From the NCBI RefSeq assembly GCF_021655555.1, contig NZ_AP023086.1:1054001-1118000 (forward strand): DNA of 64,000 bases, given 5' to 3'. Made by a program: the position numbers and the translations under genes. Position 1 is the stretch's first letter. Every line of letters starts with the position of its first letter. Below are positions 1 to 8,900 of the stretch, piece after piece. Below the pieces are notes generated by a model. The model searched no databases. It was not told where the DNA came from and saw only the letters and a program-made list of their open reading frames with translations. The DNA is from Marinagarivorans cellulosilyticus. Lineage in GTDB: Bacteria; Pseudomonadota; Gammaproteobacteria; Pseudomonadales; Cellvibrionaceae.

Positions 1-123
1 CCAAACTCCTTGAAACTGATTTTCAGGCGTAGTGTTTTTGTCACTGCCGCAGCCAGAAAGTGAAACAATTAAAAGAGAAGAGCATGCGGCTAATTTGAAT
101 GTTGTGATTGTATTCTGATTCAT
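1..123 (-). CDS. Lipoprotein, N-terminal fragment (gene runs off the window)
   Basis: Only the first 41 codons are present; the frame is open at the window edge. The start is the ATG at 123, preceded by a good ribosome-binding site (AAGGAG about 6 bases upstream of the start). The peptide has a basic/hydrophobic signal segment ending in a lipobox (LSGC, with Cys at about residue 26) followed by GSDKNTTPEN, a typical Ser/Asp/Asn-rich tether, so the product is most likely an outer- or inner-membrane lipoprotein. Function cannot be assigned from this much sequence. Confidence 0.7.
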   Translation of the reverse strand, partial: MNQNTITTFKLAACSSLLIVSLSGCGSDKNTTPENQFQGVW

Positions 124-720
124 TTTTACTCCTTAATTTACGAGTTTGGCGTACGTATACGTTGCTGATTACAAGTTAAAACCAGCCTTGGTCGCTGATG
201 AATTGAGAGATATTGATAGGGTTCCCCTTTAGTAATAATTATCAGGGAAGTTTCATTTATACCATATCGTTCAGTATTTGCTAGTGCGCAATCTTCTAGA
301 ATCATCACCATTCAACGAAATTTTTTTTGATTGAGTTGGTCGCTAAAATAAAATAGTTTCAGCTGCAACTTTCTCAGGTTTTGGGCGTAAGTAGTCTTAA
401 TCTGTTATTTATAAAGCAATAAACCAGTGAGTTTGGCAACGCTAAATTTTTGGGGGCTCGGCGAGTTGTCGCTTGTGTTTCAGCGATGACATATTATTGG
501 CTGAAGGGGGCGACGAAGCGCTTAAAGCGAGGGGGATTACTTTACATCACGAACCGGATTGTATTTCGAGAATTAACACGGCCGCGCGCTTTTGAATGTG
601 AGCCTAACAGAAAAAATGTGGTCGGTTTATGGTCTAGAGCCTGCAGGGGGGATGAGCTTATGGCGGGTAATATTAATGCCTCTGTAATGACTATTAATAG
701 TATGCAGAGGCATTAATACG
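124..720. other. Intergenic region without a convincing gene
   Basis: About 600 bases, AT-rich near the lipoprotein promoter side. An 88-codon frame starting with TTG at 450 has no recognisable domain or ribosome-binding site and is not called. The only structure I see is the inverted repeat at 672-717, listed separately. Confidence 0.5.
672..717. repeat. Perfect 13-bp inverted repeat (long hairpin) at the end of the siderophore operon
   Basis: ATTAATGCCTCTG at 672-684 is repeated in inverted form at 705-717, separated by 20 bases. It begins 3 bases beyond the stop of the leftward MFS gene. It probably acts as a transcript 3' end or RNA-stabilising hairpin, although there is no U-tract on the leftward strand, so a classical intrinsic terminator is not certain. 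Confidence 0.55.
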
Positions 721-2106
721 CTAGGGCTTCTCCTTTCCCCAATAAAGACACCCTATAGCCGCAATTAAACACAGGCTGCCAAGCACAGTAAACAATAAAG
801 TATAGTTTGCTTCTGTAACGGCTTCGGTGGGTATGAATAAATGAATCGATAATAGCGGTAGGGTGGCTATCGGTGTTATAAATTGACCAATAAAAAAACA
901 AGATGTTAGCTTTCCCATTTTTTGCCCTCGTTGTTCGGGGGGGCAGCGGGACATTAACCATGTGATTAAATTGGGGCGAATAACACCTAGGCCAAAACCC
1001 AAAATAATTAAAATAGCCATTAATGCCAGTTGGCTCATTAATGGGCTTTTTATATCGAGTAATGCTTGCTGGCTTGTTGCCCAAAAAATAAAGCCTAGCG
1101 CGATAATGCCAAACCCCCCAGCGTGCAATCGATGGGTGCTAGTTATAGGCTGAAAGCGATGGTATTGGCTGGCGGTAACCGCCATCACTAATAGCATTAG
1201 GGCTATGAAATAACCACTATACTGGGCGTTAGCCGCTGCGCTAGTATTTAGCGCTTGTAAATAAAAGGGTAAATGCACGGGAATAGCATAAAGCGCTAGA
1301 ATTTCTACAATGGCCAGTGCGCAGCAACCCCACAATAAATAATCACGCGGTTGCGTGTTGTGCTTAGTTGCATTTAATGGCGTTGTTTGGGGCTGCGCAT
1401 TAGCCTGCGGAATACTAGTGGCTTGTGGTGCCGACATTTTCATGGGGTTTACAGCCCATAGCATAATGGCCGGCAGCGTAAGAAATGCTAGGCCGTATAA
1501 AGCAAAAGGGTATAGCCAGTTGGCGCCAGCTAAACTATTGGCAGTAGCAATAAATACCACGCCGCCAAAGCCGCCAAAAGCGGCTTGTAAGCCTAAATAG
1601 TGCCCGCGCTTCGGTCCTGCATAATAGTCACTAAATAGTGTTGTGCAGGTCACCATAATGCCTGCCACACTAATGCCCAATAAAAACCGTAAGATCAAGA
1701 TAGCACTTAAAGAATGGCTCACGACCATAGCGGCAGTACCTAGCACGCCATAACTTATTACGGATATTATTAATAATAATTTTTTATCGTAAATGTCTAC
1801 GTAGCGCCCAATAAAAGGTGCGCTAAGGGTGATGGCTAAGCCTGGTAGGGTCATAGCCATTTGCACCCAAAAATCAATATGCTGAATACTCGAAAACTTG
1901 TCGGCCATAGCCGGTAGAGATGGTGCAATTGTAGCGCCGGCCATTACTGTTAAAGTACTTACCAGCAATAATGTCATATTGCGTAAATAGTCAGAGCCGT
2001 GTTGTGCTTGCTCGTTGTTAAGTGTTGTGTCGGCGGTATTAGAAGATTGCATGGTTTTCTCAAATGTAGAAAGTAGGGCATAGCGAAAAAATGCATTTTT
2101 AGCCAT
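721..2106 (-). CDS. MFS transporter, probable siderophore exporter
   Basis: The 461-residue polytopic membrane protein has about 12 hydrophobic segments. An MFS loop-2/3-type motif (GRYVDIYDKKLL, around residue 100) follows the second segment, and an acidic/glycine-rich second-half equivalent is visible. It is the last gene of the leftward catechol-siderophore operon, where a major-facilitator pump (EntS/MxcK role) is expected to release the finished siderophore through the inner membrane. The assignment to siderophore export comes from context; MFS sequence alone does not give the substrate. A second possible start is the ATG at 2052, which removes 18 residues that look unlike an MFS N-terminus and would leave a hydrophilic start (MQSSNTADTT). 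Confidence 0.8.
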   Translation of the reverse strand: MAKNAFFRYALLSTFEKTMQSSNTADTTLNNEQAQHGSDYLRNMTLLLVSTLTVMAGATIAPSLPAMADKFSSIQHIDFWVQMAMTLPGLAITLSAPFIGRYVDIYDKKLLLIISVISYGVLGTAAMVVSHSLSAILILRFLLGISVAGIMVTCTTLFSDYYAGPKRGHYLGLQAAFGGFGGVVFIATANSLAGANWLYPFALYGLAFLTLPAIMLWAVNPMKMSAPQATSIPQANAQPQTTPLNATKHNTQPRDYLLWGCCALAIVEILALYAIPVHLPFYLQALNTSAAANAQYSGYFIALMLLVMAVTASQYHRFQPITSTHRLHAGGFGIIALGFIFWATSQQALLDIKSPLMSQLALMAILIILGFGLGVIRPNLITWLMSRCPPEQRGQKMGKLTSCFFIGQFITPIATLPLLSIHLFIPTEAVTEANYTLLFTVLGSLCLIAAIGCLYWGKEKP

Positions 2107-2159
2107 GCCCTGCCGGGAAAAGTGGGGGGTAACTTTGGCGTTGCCCTTTAAATGTGCCC

Positions 2160-3770
2160 TTACGGTTTTATGCGTGAACGTGCCGATTGTGCTGCGCGCT
2201 GATAATCGTCAAATAATTCGGCTTCACTAAAATAAGGGTTGGCGCCGTTTTGCATTACGGTTTGGCCAGCGACCATTACTTGCGCAATATCTTGGCTGCT
2301 GCTTGTTAATAAAAAGGTTCGCAGCGGGTGTTGGCTATTGCGGTAACGCCAATTATCTTTATTCACAAATACAAGATCAGCTTGTTTACCGGCAACAATG
2401 CTACCTAGTCGATTGCCCCAATCTAATGCGTCGGCGGCGTAAGCAGTACCTGTGAGCAGTGCTGTTGTTGGCGGGCATACTGTATTGCAGTTGCCAATTT
2501 CATTGCTGGTTAAGTGGGCTGCTCGCATAGCTTCTGTCATGCCGCCAGAATAAAAAATGTCGCCATCAGTACTACTTGCAAGGGGAAGGCCGTCTTTTAA
2601 CCGTTGAGCAAAGTGGCCATTTGCACTTAAAGTATTTTCCCCTAGCATACCGTAGTGCCCAGGGGCATAACAAAATTTAACCTTGGCGTTTTGCAATAGT
2701 TGGTATTCGTGATCATTAAAAAATGCTGTATGAACCGTCATTAAGCGTTCACTTAAAAGGCCTAAGTCGGCGACGCGCTGAATAGAGCTTTTGCCAAATA
2801 CGCGCTCAATGGCTGCACTTTCGTTAGGAAGTGCACCAAGGTGCATGGCGTAGGGGCTTTGATATTGATCGGCAATGGTTTTCATGGCGATTAATTGTTC
2901 ATCAGAGCTACCGAATGTGCCCATTACCGTTGGCATTGCACTGACTAAACCCGAACGATGGTTATGCCATTTATCCATTAATTGCTGAACATCATTAATT
3001 TGTTCTAGGGTGTTAGCAACGGGGATGGCGGCGCAGCCTTCGTTGGGAATCATAATATCGCTAGACCACCGGCTAACCCGGATACGCATACCAAGATCGA
3101 TAGCGGCCTGTGCCATAGCATCAGCAGTATTCGCAGAGCCTAAATCGCCAAGGGTTGTGGTGCCCGAACGCAATTGAGTCCACAGACTCCAGCGGGCAAT
3201 AGCAAGTGCCTCGTCAGGAGTTAAACGCTTAGCAACACCAGAAATAAAGCCAAACATGCCGCCAAGGGCACCTATATCCCCACCGTTACTGTAGGGTGTT
3301 GGGTGTAGATGGCTGTCATCGGGTTTTTCATCGTTGGGTGCGACAAAACTCTCGTGCCAGTGCGGGTTGATAAAGCCCGGTAAAATCATCGAGCCGCTAG
3401 CATCAACAATAGAATCGGCCGGGGGCAACGCATCTTCCATTGTGCCTACTGCGGTAATCGTGTCGCCGTCAATAGCAATCCAACCGTTTGTGATACAAAC
3501 CGGTGCTGTATTATTATTGTGTTGGCCCGTGTAAATAAACGCATTTTTAATCAATTGGCGAATATTATTTTGGCGCTGAGCACCATCATCTTGCGTGTGT
3601 TTTTTGCTGGTCGCTAGCGCGAATTCCACATTGGCGGCTGTTGAGGAGTTAGCCGCAGAAATTTGATTAGAGGTTGCCATTATTGGCAAACCTTGGTTGT
3701 ATACTATTGAACTTAGGCTTGGCATTAAAGCCTGATAGCCCCTTGCAGTGTGCAGTGCGCAGCAACTCAT
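2160..3770 (-). CDS. mxcM: Amidohydrolase-superfamily enzyme, MxcM-like (predicted imidazoline-forming step)
   Basis: This 536-residue protein has the ATZ/TRZ-type amidohydrolase fold. Metal-ligand motifs are in order: HWH in the segment GFINPHWHESF, His in MHLGALPNE, His in TVHTAFF and Asp in SSTDGD. Its start overlaps the stop of the aminotransferase gene by 4 bases (ATGA), indicating translational coupling; an alternative start is the ATG at 3680 (MATSNQ), which removes a non-conserved-looking leader. In known biology MxcM, an amidohydrolase, closes an imidazoline ring from the beta-aminoamide of myxochelin B in pseudochelin biosynthesis. Location directly after an MxcL-type aminotransferase makes the same role likely here. 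A deaminase of a nucleobase-like compound is the alternative if context is ignored. Confidence 0.72.
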   Translation of the reverse strand: MSCCALHTARGYQALMPSLSSIVYNQGLPIMATSNQISAANSSTAANVEFALATSKKHTQDDGAQRQNNIRQLIKNAFIYTGQHNNNTAPVCITNGWIAIDGDTITAVGTMEDALPPADSIVDASGSMILPGFINPHWHESFVAPNDEKPDDSHLHPTPYSNGGDIGALGGMFGFISGVAKRLTPDEALAIARWSLWTQLRSGTTTLGDLGSANTADAMAQAAIDLGMRIRVSRWSSDIMIPNEGCAAIPVANTLEQINDVQQLMDKWHNHRSGLVSAMPTVMGTFGSSDEQLIAMKTIADQYQSPYAMHLGALPNESAAIERVFGKSSIQRVADLGLLSERLMTVHTAFFNDHEYQLLQNAKVKFCYAPGHYGMLGENTLSANGHFAQRLKDGLPLASSTDGDIFYSGGMTEAMRAAHLTSNEIGNCNTVCPPTTALLTGTAYAADALDWGNRLGSIVAGKQADLVFVNKDNWRYRNSQHPLRTFLLTSSSQDIAQVMVAGQTVMQNGANPYFSEAELFDDYQRAAQSARSRIKP

Positions 3771-5068
3771 GCTTCACAAACCTCTTCTTTATTCTCATCA
3801 TTAAATTGTGGGTTTAATGCTGATGATTCGTGAGTGAATAAGCCATCATTTAGCATTTTCTGTAATGCGCTGGTTACGGCATCTATGGTTTTTTCAATAT
3901 GTTGTTCGGTATGTGCTGCACATAAAAAGTTAACATCGCGGCGCAGAATAAAACCTTGAGCTGCCATTAAGCCAACAAATGGTTCGGCGAGTTTTACGTG
4001 AACAGCTGGGTTTTTGGCAAATAAAAACATCGGGATGGCATCGTAGCCAACAACTCTTAAGGGCGCATTTAAACGCTCTGCGGCTTGGTTAATACCTTCT
4101 TTTAATTTTTTGCCTAATGCATGAATGTGGCTAATGTAATTTGTTGTTTGGTAGGTGTCGATGGCTGCGGCGCATACTTCTAGTGATAACATCTCGCCAC
4201 CGAAAGTGGTTGAAACTTGTAGTTTTTCCATTTCATCCAATAGCGCTTTTTTACCGGCTACGGCGGACAGCGGCATGCCTGCTGCCAAGCCTTTCGATAA
4301 TGTGACTAAATCGGCTTCGACATTAAAATATTCCTGAGCACCACCTTTGGCTAGGCGAAACCCAGAAACGACCTCATCGATAATAAAGATAATATTGTGA
4401 GCATTGCAGGCATTTTTCACTTGCTGGAAAAAATCTGGGCTAAGCTCCCGGTTGTAAGGAATAGACAGCAGTACAGCGGCGAGTTCATCGCCTTTGTCTT
4501 CAATTAAATCCAGTAAGGGTTGCTCATCGCTTGGTTGAAATAGCGGCATGCGGTAAGTGAATTCTGCAATGGTTTTAGGCACTCCTGGGGTATCGAACAT
4601 ATAATGGTCGTGCCATCCGTTATAGCCTACAGTAACGATTTTATCTTTTTGTGTACAAAAGCGGGCAAGCCTTACCGCCGCTGAATTGGCATCGGCACCG
4701 GTTTTAAAAAAACGTACCATTTGTGCGTGTGGAATAATATCAATTAACGCCTTTGCTGTTTTTACTTCGACAGGTGCTGGCAGGGAGTGGAGCAGGCCTT
4801 TGTGTAAGTTTTGGCTAATGGCAGCTGTAACTGCGGGGTAGTTATGCCCCAGCGCATTGGCACCTAAGCCACAAATGTAGTCAATATAAGTATTATCATC
4901 CACATCTGTGACTTCTGCACCGTTACCGCTTTCAAGATAAACAGGGAATTTACCCAAGCAAAATTGCTCAGGCTTTTTCATCATGGACTGCGTAACTCCG
5001 GCAATCATATTGCGCGCGTCGGCAAGTAATGCATTCGATTTATCTAAACCATTTTTCATGTTGTTCAT
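3767..5068 (-). CDS. mxcL: Class-III PLP aminotransferase, MxcL-like (reductive-release amination)
   Basis: The 433 residues resemble glutamate-1-semialdehyde aminomutase. Visible features are the FKTGADANSAAVRLAR segment that replaces the usual GSEA motif, the IIDEVVSGFR stretch with the cofactor Asp, and the PLP lysine in TLSKGLAAGMP. True heme-pathway HemL would not sit in a siderophore operon. In the myxochelin pathway MxcL transaminates the aldehyde left by the NRPS reductase domain, giving the primary amine of myxochelin B, and this gene is placed for that role (inference from context and family). The stop overlaps the amidohydrolase start. A 70-bp gap separates it from the upstream entA-like gene, with no terminator seen. 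Confidence 0.82.
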   Translation of the reverse strand: MNNMKNGLDKSNALLADARNMIAGVTQSMMKKPEQFCLGKFPVYLESGNGAEVTDVDDNTYIDYICGLGANALGHNYPAVTAAISQNLHKGLLHSLPAPVEVKTAKALIDIIPHAQMVRFFKTGADANSAAVRLARFCTQKDKIVTVGYNGWHDHYMFDTPGVPKTIAEFTYRMPLFQPSDEQPLLDLIEDKGDELAAVLLSIPYNRELSPDFFQQVKNACNAHNIIFIIDEVVSGFRLAKGGAQEYFNVEADLVTLSKGLAAGMPLSAVAGKKALLDEMEKLQVSTTFGGEMLSLEVCAAAIDTYQTTNYISHIHALGKKLKEGINQAAERLNAPLRVVGYDAIPMFLFAKNPAVHVKLAEPFVGLMAAQGFILRRDVNFLCAAHTEQHIEKTIDAVTSALQKMLNDGLFTHESSALNPQFNDENKEEVCEA

Positions 5069-5138
5069 TGTTGTGTCCTAAATAAAGTAATAATTAAATT
5101 TTATCTATTGGCCTGACGGCAGGTGATTTTCAATTAGC

Positions 5139-5936
5139 TTATGAGCAGCCTAGTGTGGCGCCGCCATCAATAACAAGGGTTTCGAGTGTAATGTGGCAAG
5201 CGGCATTTGATAGTAAGAAAACCACCGAGTTGGCGATGTGTTCTGGTTGGGCAATGCGCTGCAATGGAATACCTAAGCGGTGCTGCGTTAGGTTACCGGC
5301 TATTACTTTTTTTGCATCGCTAGCGTCGCTCCAAAGTTGCCGTTGCATGGCAGTGTCTGTTGAACCTGGTGCAACAATATTGCAGCGGATGTTGTGTTCT
5401 GCCAGCTCTAACCCTAAGCATTTAATGAGTTGCGTTGTAGCAGCTTTAGATGCGGCATAAGCGCCCATGCCCATGCGTGGTACGCCCGCAGCATTTGAAC
5501 CTATAGCGACAATGGCGCCTTTTTTTCGTGTAGCCATTTTTTGCCCTACGGCGCGGCAAAAATTAAAAGCACCTGTCGTATTTACCGCAAAGGTATTTAG
5601 CCAGTCTTCTTGTGGCGTGTTAAGCAAATTACCCATGCGCAAAATGCCGGCAGCATTAACGCCAAATTCAATAGGGCCATAATTTTTCTCGATATAATCA
5701 ACTATTTTATTAACATCATTCGTATTGGTGACATCAACCGCGTAGCATTTTTCTCGTTTTTCGGTATAGGCAATATCTACCCTTATAACAATTGCACCAA
5801 GGGCTGTTAAGTTGTCGGCTATGGCTGCACCAATTCCTTGAAAAGCTCCGCTAACAACGGCAACTTTGCCATTAAATTCGCGACCGAATAATGGTGGCGA
5901 TACGTGTTTATCAGGTGTGAGTGTTGAAACTGACAT
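5139..5936 (-). CDS. entA: 2,3-dihydro-2,3-dihydroxybenzoate dehydrogenase
   Basis: A short-chain dehydrogenase of 265 residues. The NAD-binding glycine motif is SGAFQGIGAA near residue 30, the NAAG segment lies near residue 94, and the catalytic Tyr/Lys pair is in GAYAASK near residue 160. It should oxidise 2,3-dihydro-2,3-dihydroxybenzoate to 2,3-dihydroxybenzoate (DHB), the last step of DHB formation. Length is slightly above the usual 250 because of an N-terminal tail of about 20 residues. It sits 20 bases downstream of the NRPS gene, in the same operon as entC, entE and entB homologues, which supports EntA rather than a general SDR. Confidence 0.88.
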   Translation of the reverse strand: MSVSTLTPDKHVSPPLFGREFNGKVAVVSGAFQGIGAAIADNLTALGAIVIRVDIAYTEKREKCYAVDVTNTNDVNKIVDYIEKNYGPIEFGVNAAGILRMGNLLNTPQEDWLNTFAVNTTGAFNFCRAVGQKMATRKKGAIVAIGSNAAGVPRMGMGAYAASKAATTQLIKCLGLELAEHNIRCNIVAPGSTDTAMQRQLWSDASDAKKVIAGNLTQHRLGIPLQRIAQPEHIANSVVFLLSNAACHITLETLVIDGGATLGCS

Positions 5937-5956
5937 GTGAAACCTGCATCTAAAAG

Positions 5957-8900
5957 TTAATATTCTTCGTCCATAATTGTATGGCGTTGTTGGTGGTAAC
6001 CTTCCTCGTCTTGTCCGTTGCGCCAGTAGGGCACAGCGTAAAGCAAGGCTTTGGGTAACTTGAATGTCGTGCGTAAATAATCGCGCACGGCTAAAACAAG
6101 GCTGTTTTCACCAGCGGCTAAACCTGATAGTGGCGTATTAGCCCCTGAAGCATCTGACGCAAGTTGCGTAATTAAGTCGGCGCGCTGAACATAATCTTGT
6201 ATTGCGCTTAACACTTGCTGCGCGATGCGATTAGCGCTGTTGGAGGTTGCTTGATTACCAAGTTTTTTATTTTCCTGCTGTTTTTGTGGTTGTTCTTGTC
6301 GCTGTAATTGCTGCAGCACCGCTCGCTTGGGTGATAACCAGTGAATTTCAAGTTGTGTATTGTGTTGCAGGGTAAACCCATGTGCTTCACCAGCAATAAA
6401 TATGGCGCCTTTAGCTGTGCTGGGTAAAGCCTCAATAATGGCTTGTATTGCGGGTAGTGCAGTTAGATCGCCGGCAATAATATGGTGCTGCGCCGGTGCT
6501 AATAATGGGTTTGGGCCGCCGGGGCCGGCAACACCAATTAAATCACCGGGTTTTGCTTTTTGTGCCCAGCTTGCTGCTGGCCCCGAATGTTTATGCATAA
6601 CAAAGTCAATGGCTAGGGTATTATTAACGGGGTTGTAATAACGAACGCTGTAGGTGCGTGTTATGGGGCGTTCGTTATCGGCGGGCCATATTGGCCCCTT
6701 AGGGCCAAGTGTTGGTAGTACCGGCTGTTGTTGATGTGTGCGAGGTAAAAATATTTTTATATGACCGCCGTAGTGATCAACAGGAAAATTACGCAAGGTG
6801 TCGCCGGTTAAAAGAATACGGCGCAATTGTGGGTGAGGGTTAAAGCAGGCCTGAACTTCTAGTAAACGCGGTGGTGTGCGCTTGGCGGTTTTTGGCGTGT
6901 CAGCTGTTGGGTCGGGTTTTAATAAACCTTGCTTTTCGGCGCTTGCAATATAAGGTGAAAAGTCGTTGTTTAATCGGTTGTCGTTTGATTTTTTATACTT
7001 GCTTAAAAGGCCGTAAAATTGCTGGTTGTCAATTTTTGCTAAGGTCATTGTCTTGGGCGCATGCTGGAAGAATGCAGATAGGGCTTGATCTTCTGCGTTA
7101 TCGCTTAGTGCCAATTTTTTTAACCATAAAGGCATCGCTATTTGTTTGTCGCGATAGCGAGGGGCCAATTGCTCAAATAGCGCATTGAGATCTGTGTATT
7201 TCTCGGGTACGCAATTAATAACTTGCGTAATGTCGTTTTCGTGTGTGGCGCTGTGTGTCGTCAATAAATGCTGGCTAATGGTATGTGCTGCGATATCTAC
7301 GGGTAACCAAGGTTCGCTAATGGCTGTGATTGGCAATGCGTTAATTCGCTCGCTAGCGGCTATTATTTTCCAGACTAAGTCTTTAGCATTAATAAAGCCT
7401 GTGCGTGTTTCACCAACAACACGGGGTAGGCGATATATGCAGCTTTTTACACCAAAGGCTTGTGCTTGCGCGATGAGTGATTCCGAAGCCCATTTACTTT
7501 GTTGATAACCGTCGTTTAAGCCTTCATGCCAAGCAATGGTTTGTTCTGGCAGTGGCAAGCTTGCACCAATGGCAATGGTAGATACGTAATGCAATGTTGC
7601 ATTGGCCTGTGCGGCAATACGTAAGCAGTCGATGGTCGCGCTAACATTGGCAGCGGCAAGTGAGTCATAGCTGCGCACAATACTTGTAATTGCTGCGTTG
7701 TGTACGACAGCATCAATATTGTCTGCAAGCTTATTAAAGTCTGTTTGGCTTAAGCCAAATAGTGGTGCTTCAATAGATCCTAATATTAAGTGAATGCGTG
7801 CATTTTTTGTTAACGCCGGTAGGTTTTGTGCGCGGCAGGCGTGTGCTATTTTTTCCCATGCGTGCTGTTGATTGTTGGCGCGGATTAAACACGTAATATT
7901 GGCTGATGTTGTTGTCAGTAAATGGTGTAGCAATTGAATACCGACAAAACCACTGGCACCGGTTAGGAAGATATTGCTTAAGGTTGTTGGCTTGGCGCAT
8001 TTTGTAGCCTGGGGAAAGTTGCTAGGTAAACGCAGGCTTTTAATAATGCTGTTGCCATCACTCGGAGTGCTCCGGTGCTTTGGCACCCCATTCGCGTTTA
8101 AAGCCTCTTGTTCCTTATGATTAAAGTTGGGTAGTAACGGGGCTAGCGCTTCGGCTAATGTACTTGCCGTTGGATGTTGGAATAATAAGCTAACGGGTAC
8201 ATCACACTGTAATTGTGCGCTCAAACGCGTAGCAATTTGCAAAAGCTGTAGCGATTGACCACCAAGTACAAAAAAGTCGTCTTGTGAGCTTATAGTGTTT
8301 TGTGTAAGCCCAAGCACTTCTTGCCATATTGCCAATATGTTTTTTTCAATAGATGAGTATTCGCGAGTGTCTTCTTTTTCTGAATTGCTGGTTTTATGTT
8401 CAAGTTGATGCTGATGATCGGCTATAAAATTGTTGAGTAATTGCTTTTTATCAACTTTACCTGATGGCGTTTTAGGAAGAATGTCGCAAAATATCCATTG
8501 CTGTGGAACCATAACGGCAGGTAATTTTTGGCTCACCGCTTGCCGAAGTGTTGTGGCATCAGGAATTTTTTGGCTTGTATTATGAGAAGGGCTGTTTGCA
8601 ATATATGCAATAATGCGTGGCGTTGCTAAGCTGGGCGTACGGCTAGAAGCACTAGCAATTTTGGCGATAATTACAGCCACTTCGCTGGCGTTAGATTCCT
8701 GCAGTAAAGTCGATTCAATTTCGGCCGGGTTAATTCGTTGCCCGCTAATCTTTATTTCGTTATCAATCCTGCCTAAGTATTCAATGTTGCCATCGGCATT
8801 AATGCGGGCTCTATCCCCTGTGCAATAAATAGGAAGTGCAGCCTCTGCTCCACCAAGCGCCAGTTGTGTAAAGTAGGTTTGGGTTTGTTCTGGGTTATTC

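Noticed and set aside
450..716. An 88-codon open frame starting with TTG on the + strand
   Set aside because: It has no ribosome-binding site, no recognisable domain, and its end overlaps the long inverted repeat at 672-717.
3767..5068. Calling the aminotransferase HemL (glutamate-1-semialdehyde aminomutase)
   Set aside because: It is in the family, but the GSEA-type motif is altered and the gene is embedded and overlapped in a siderophore operon, so an MxcL-like role is preferred.
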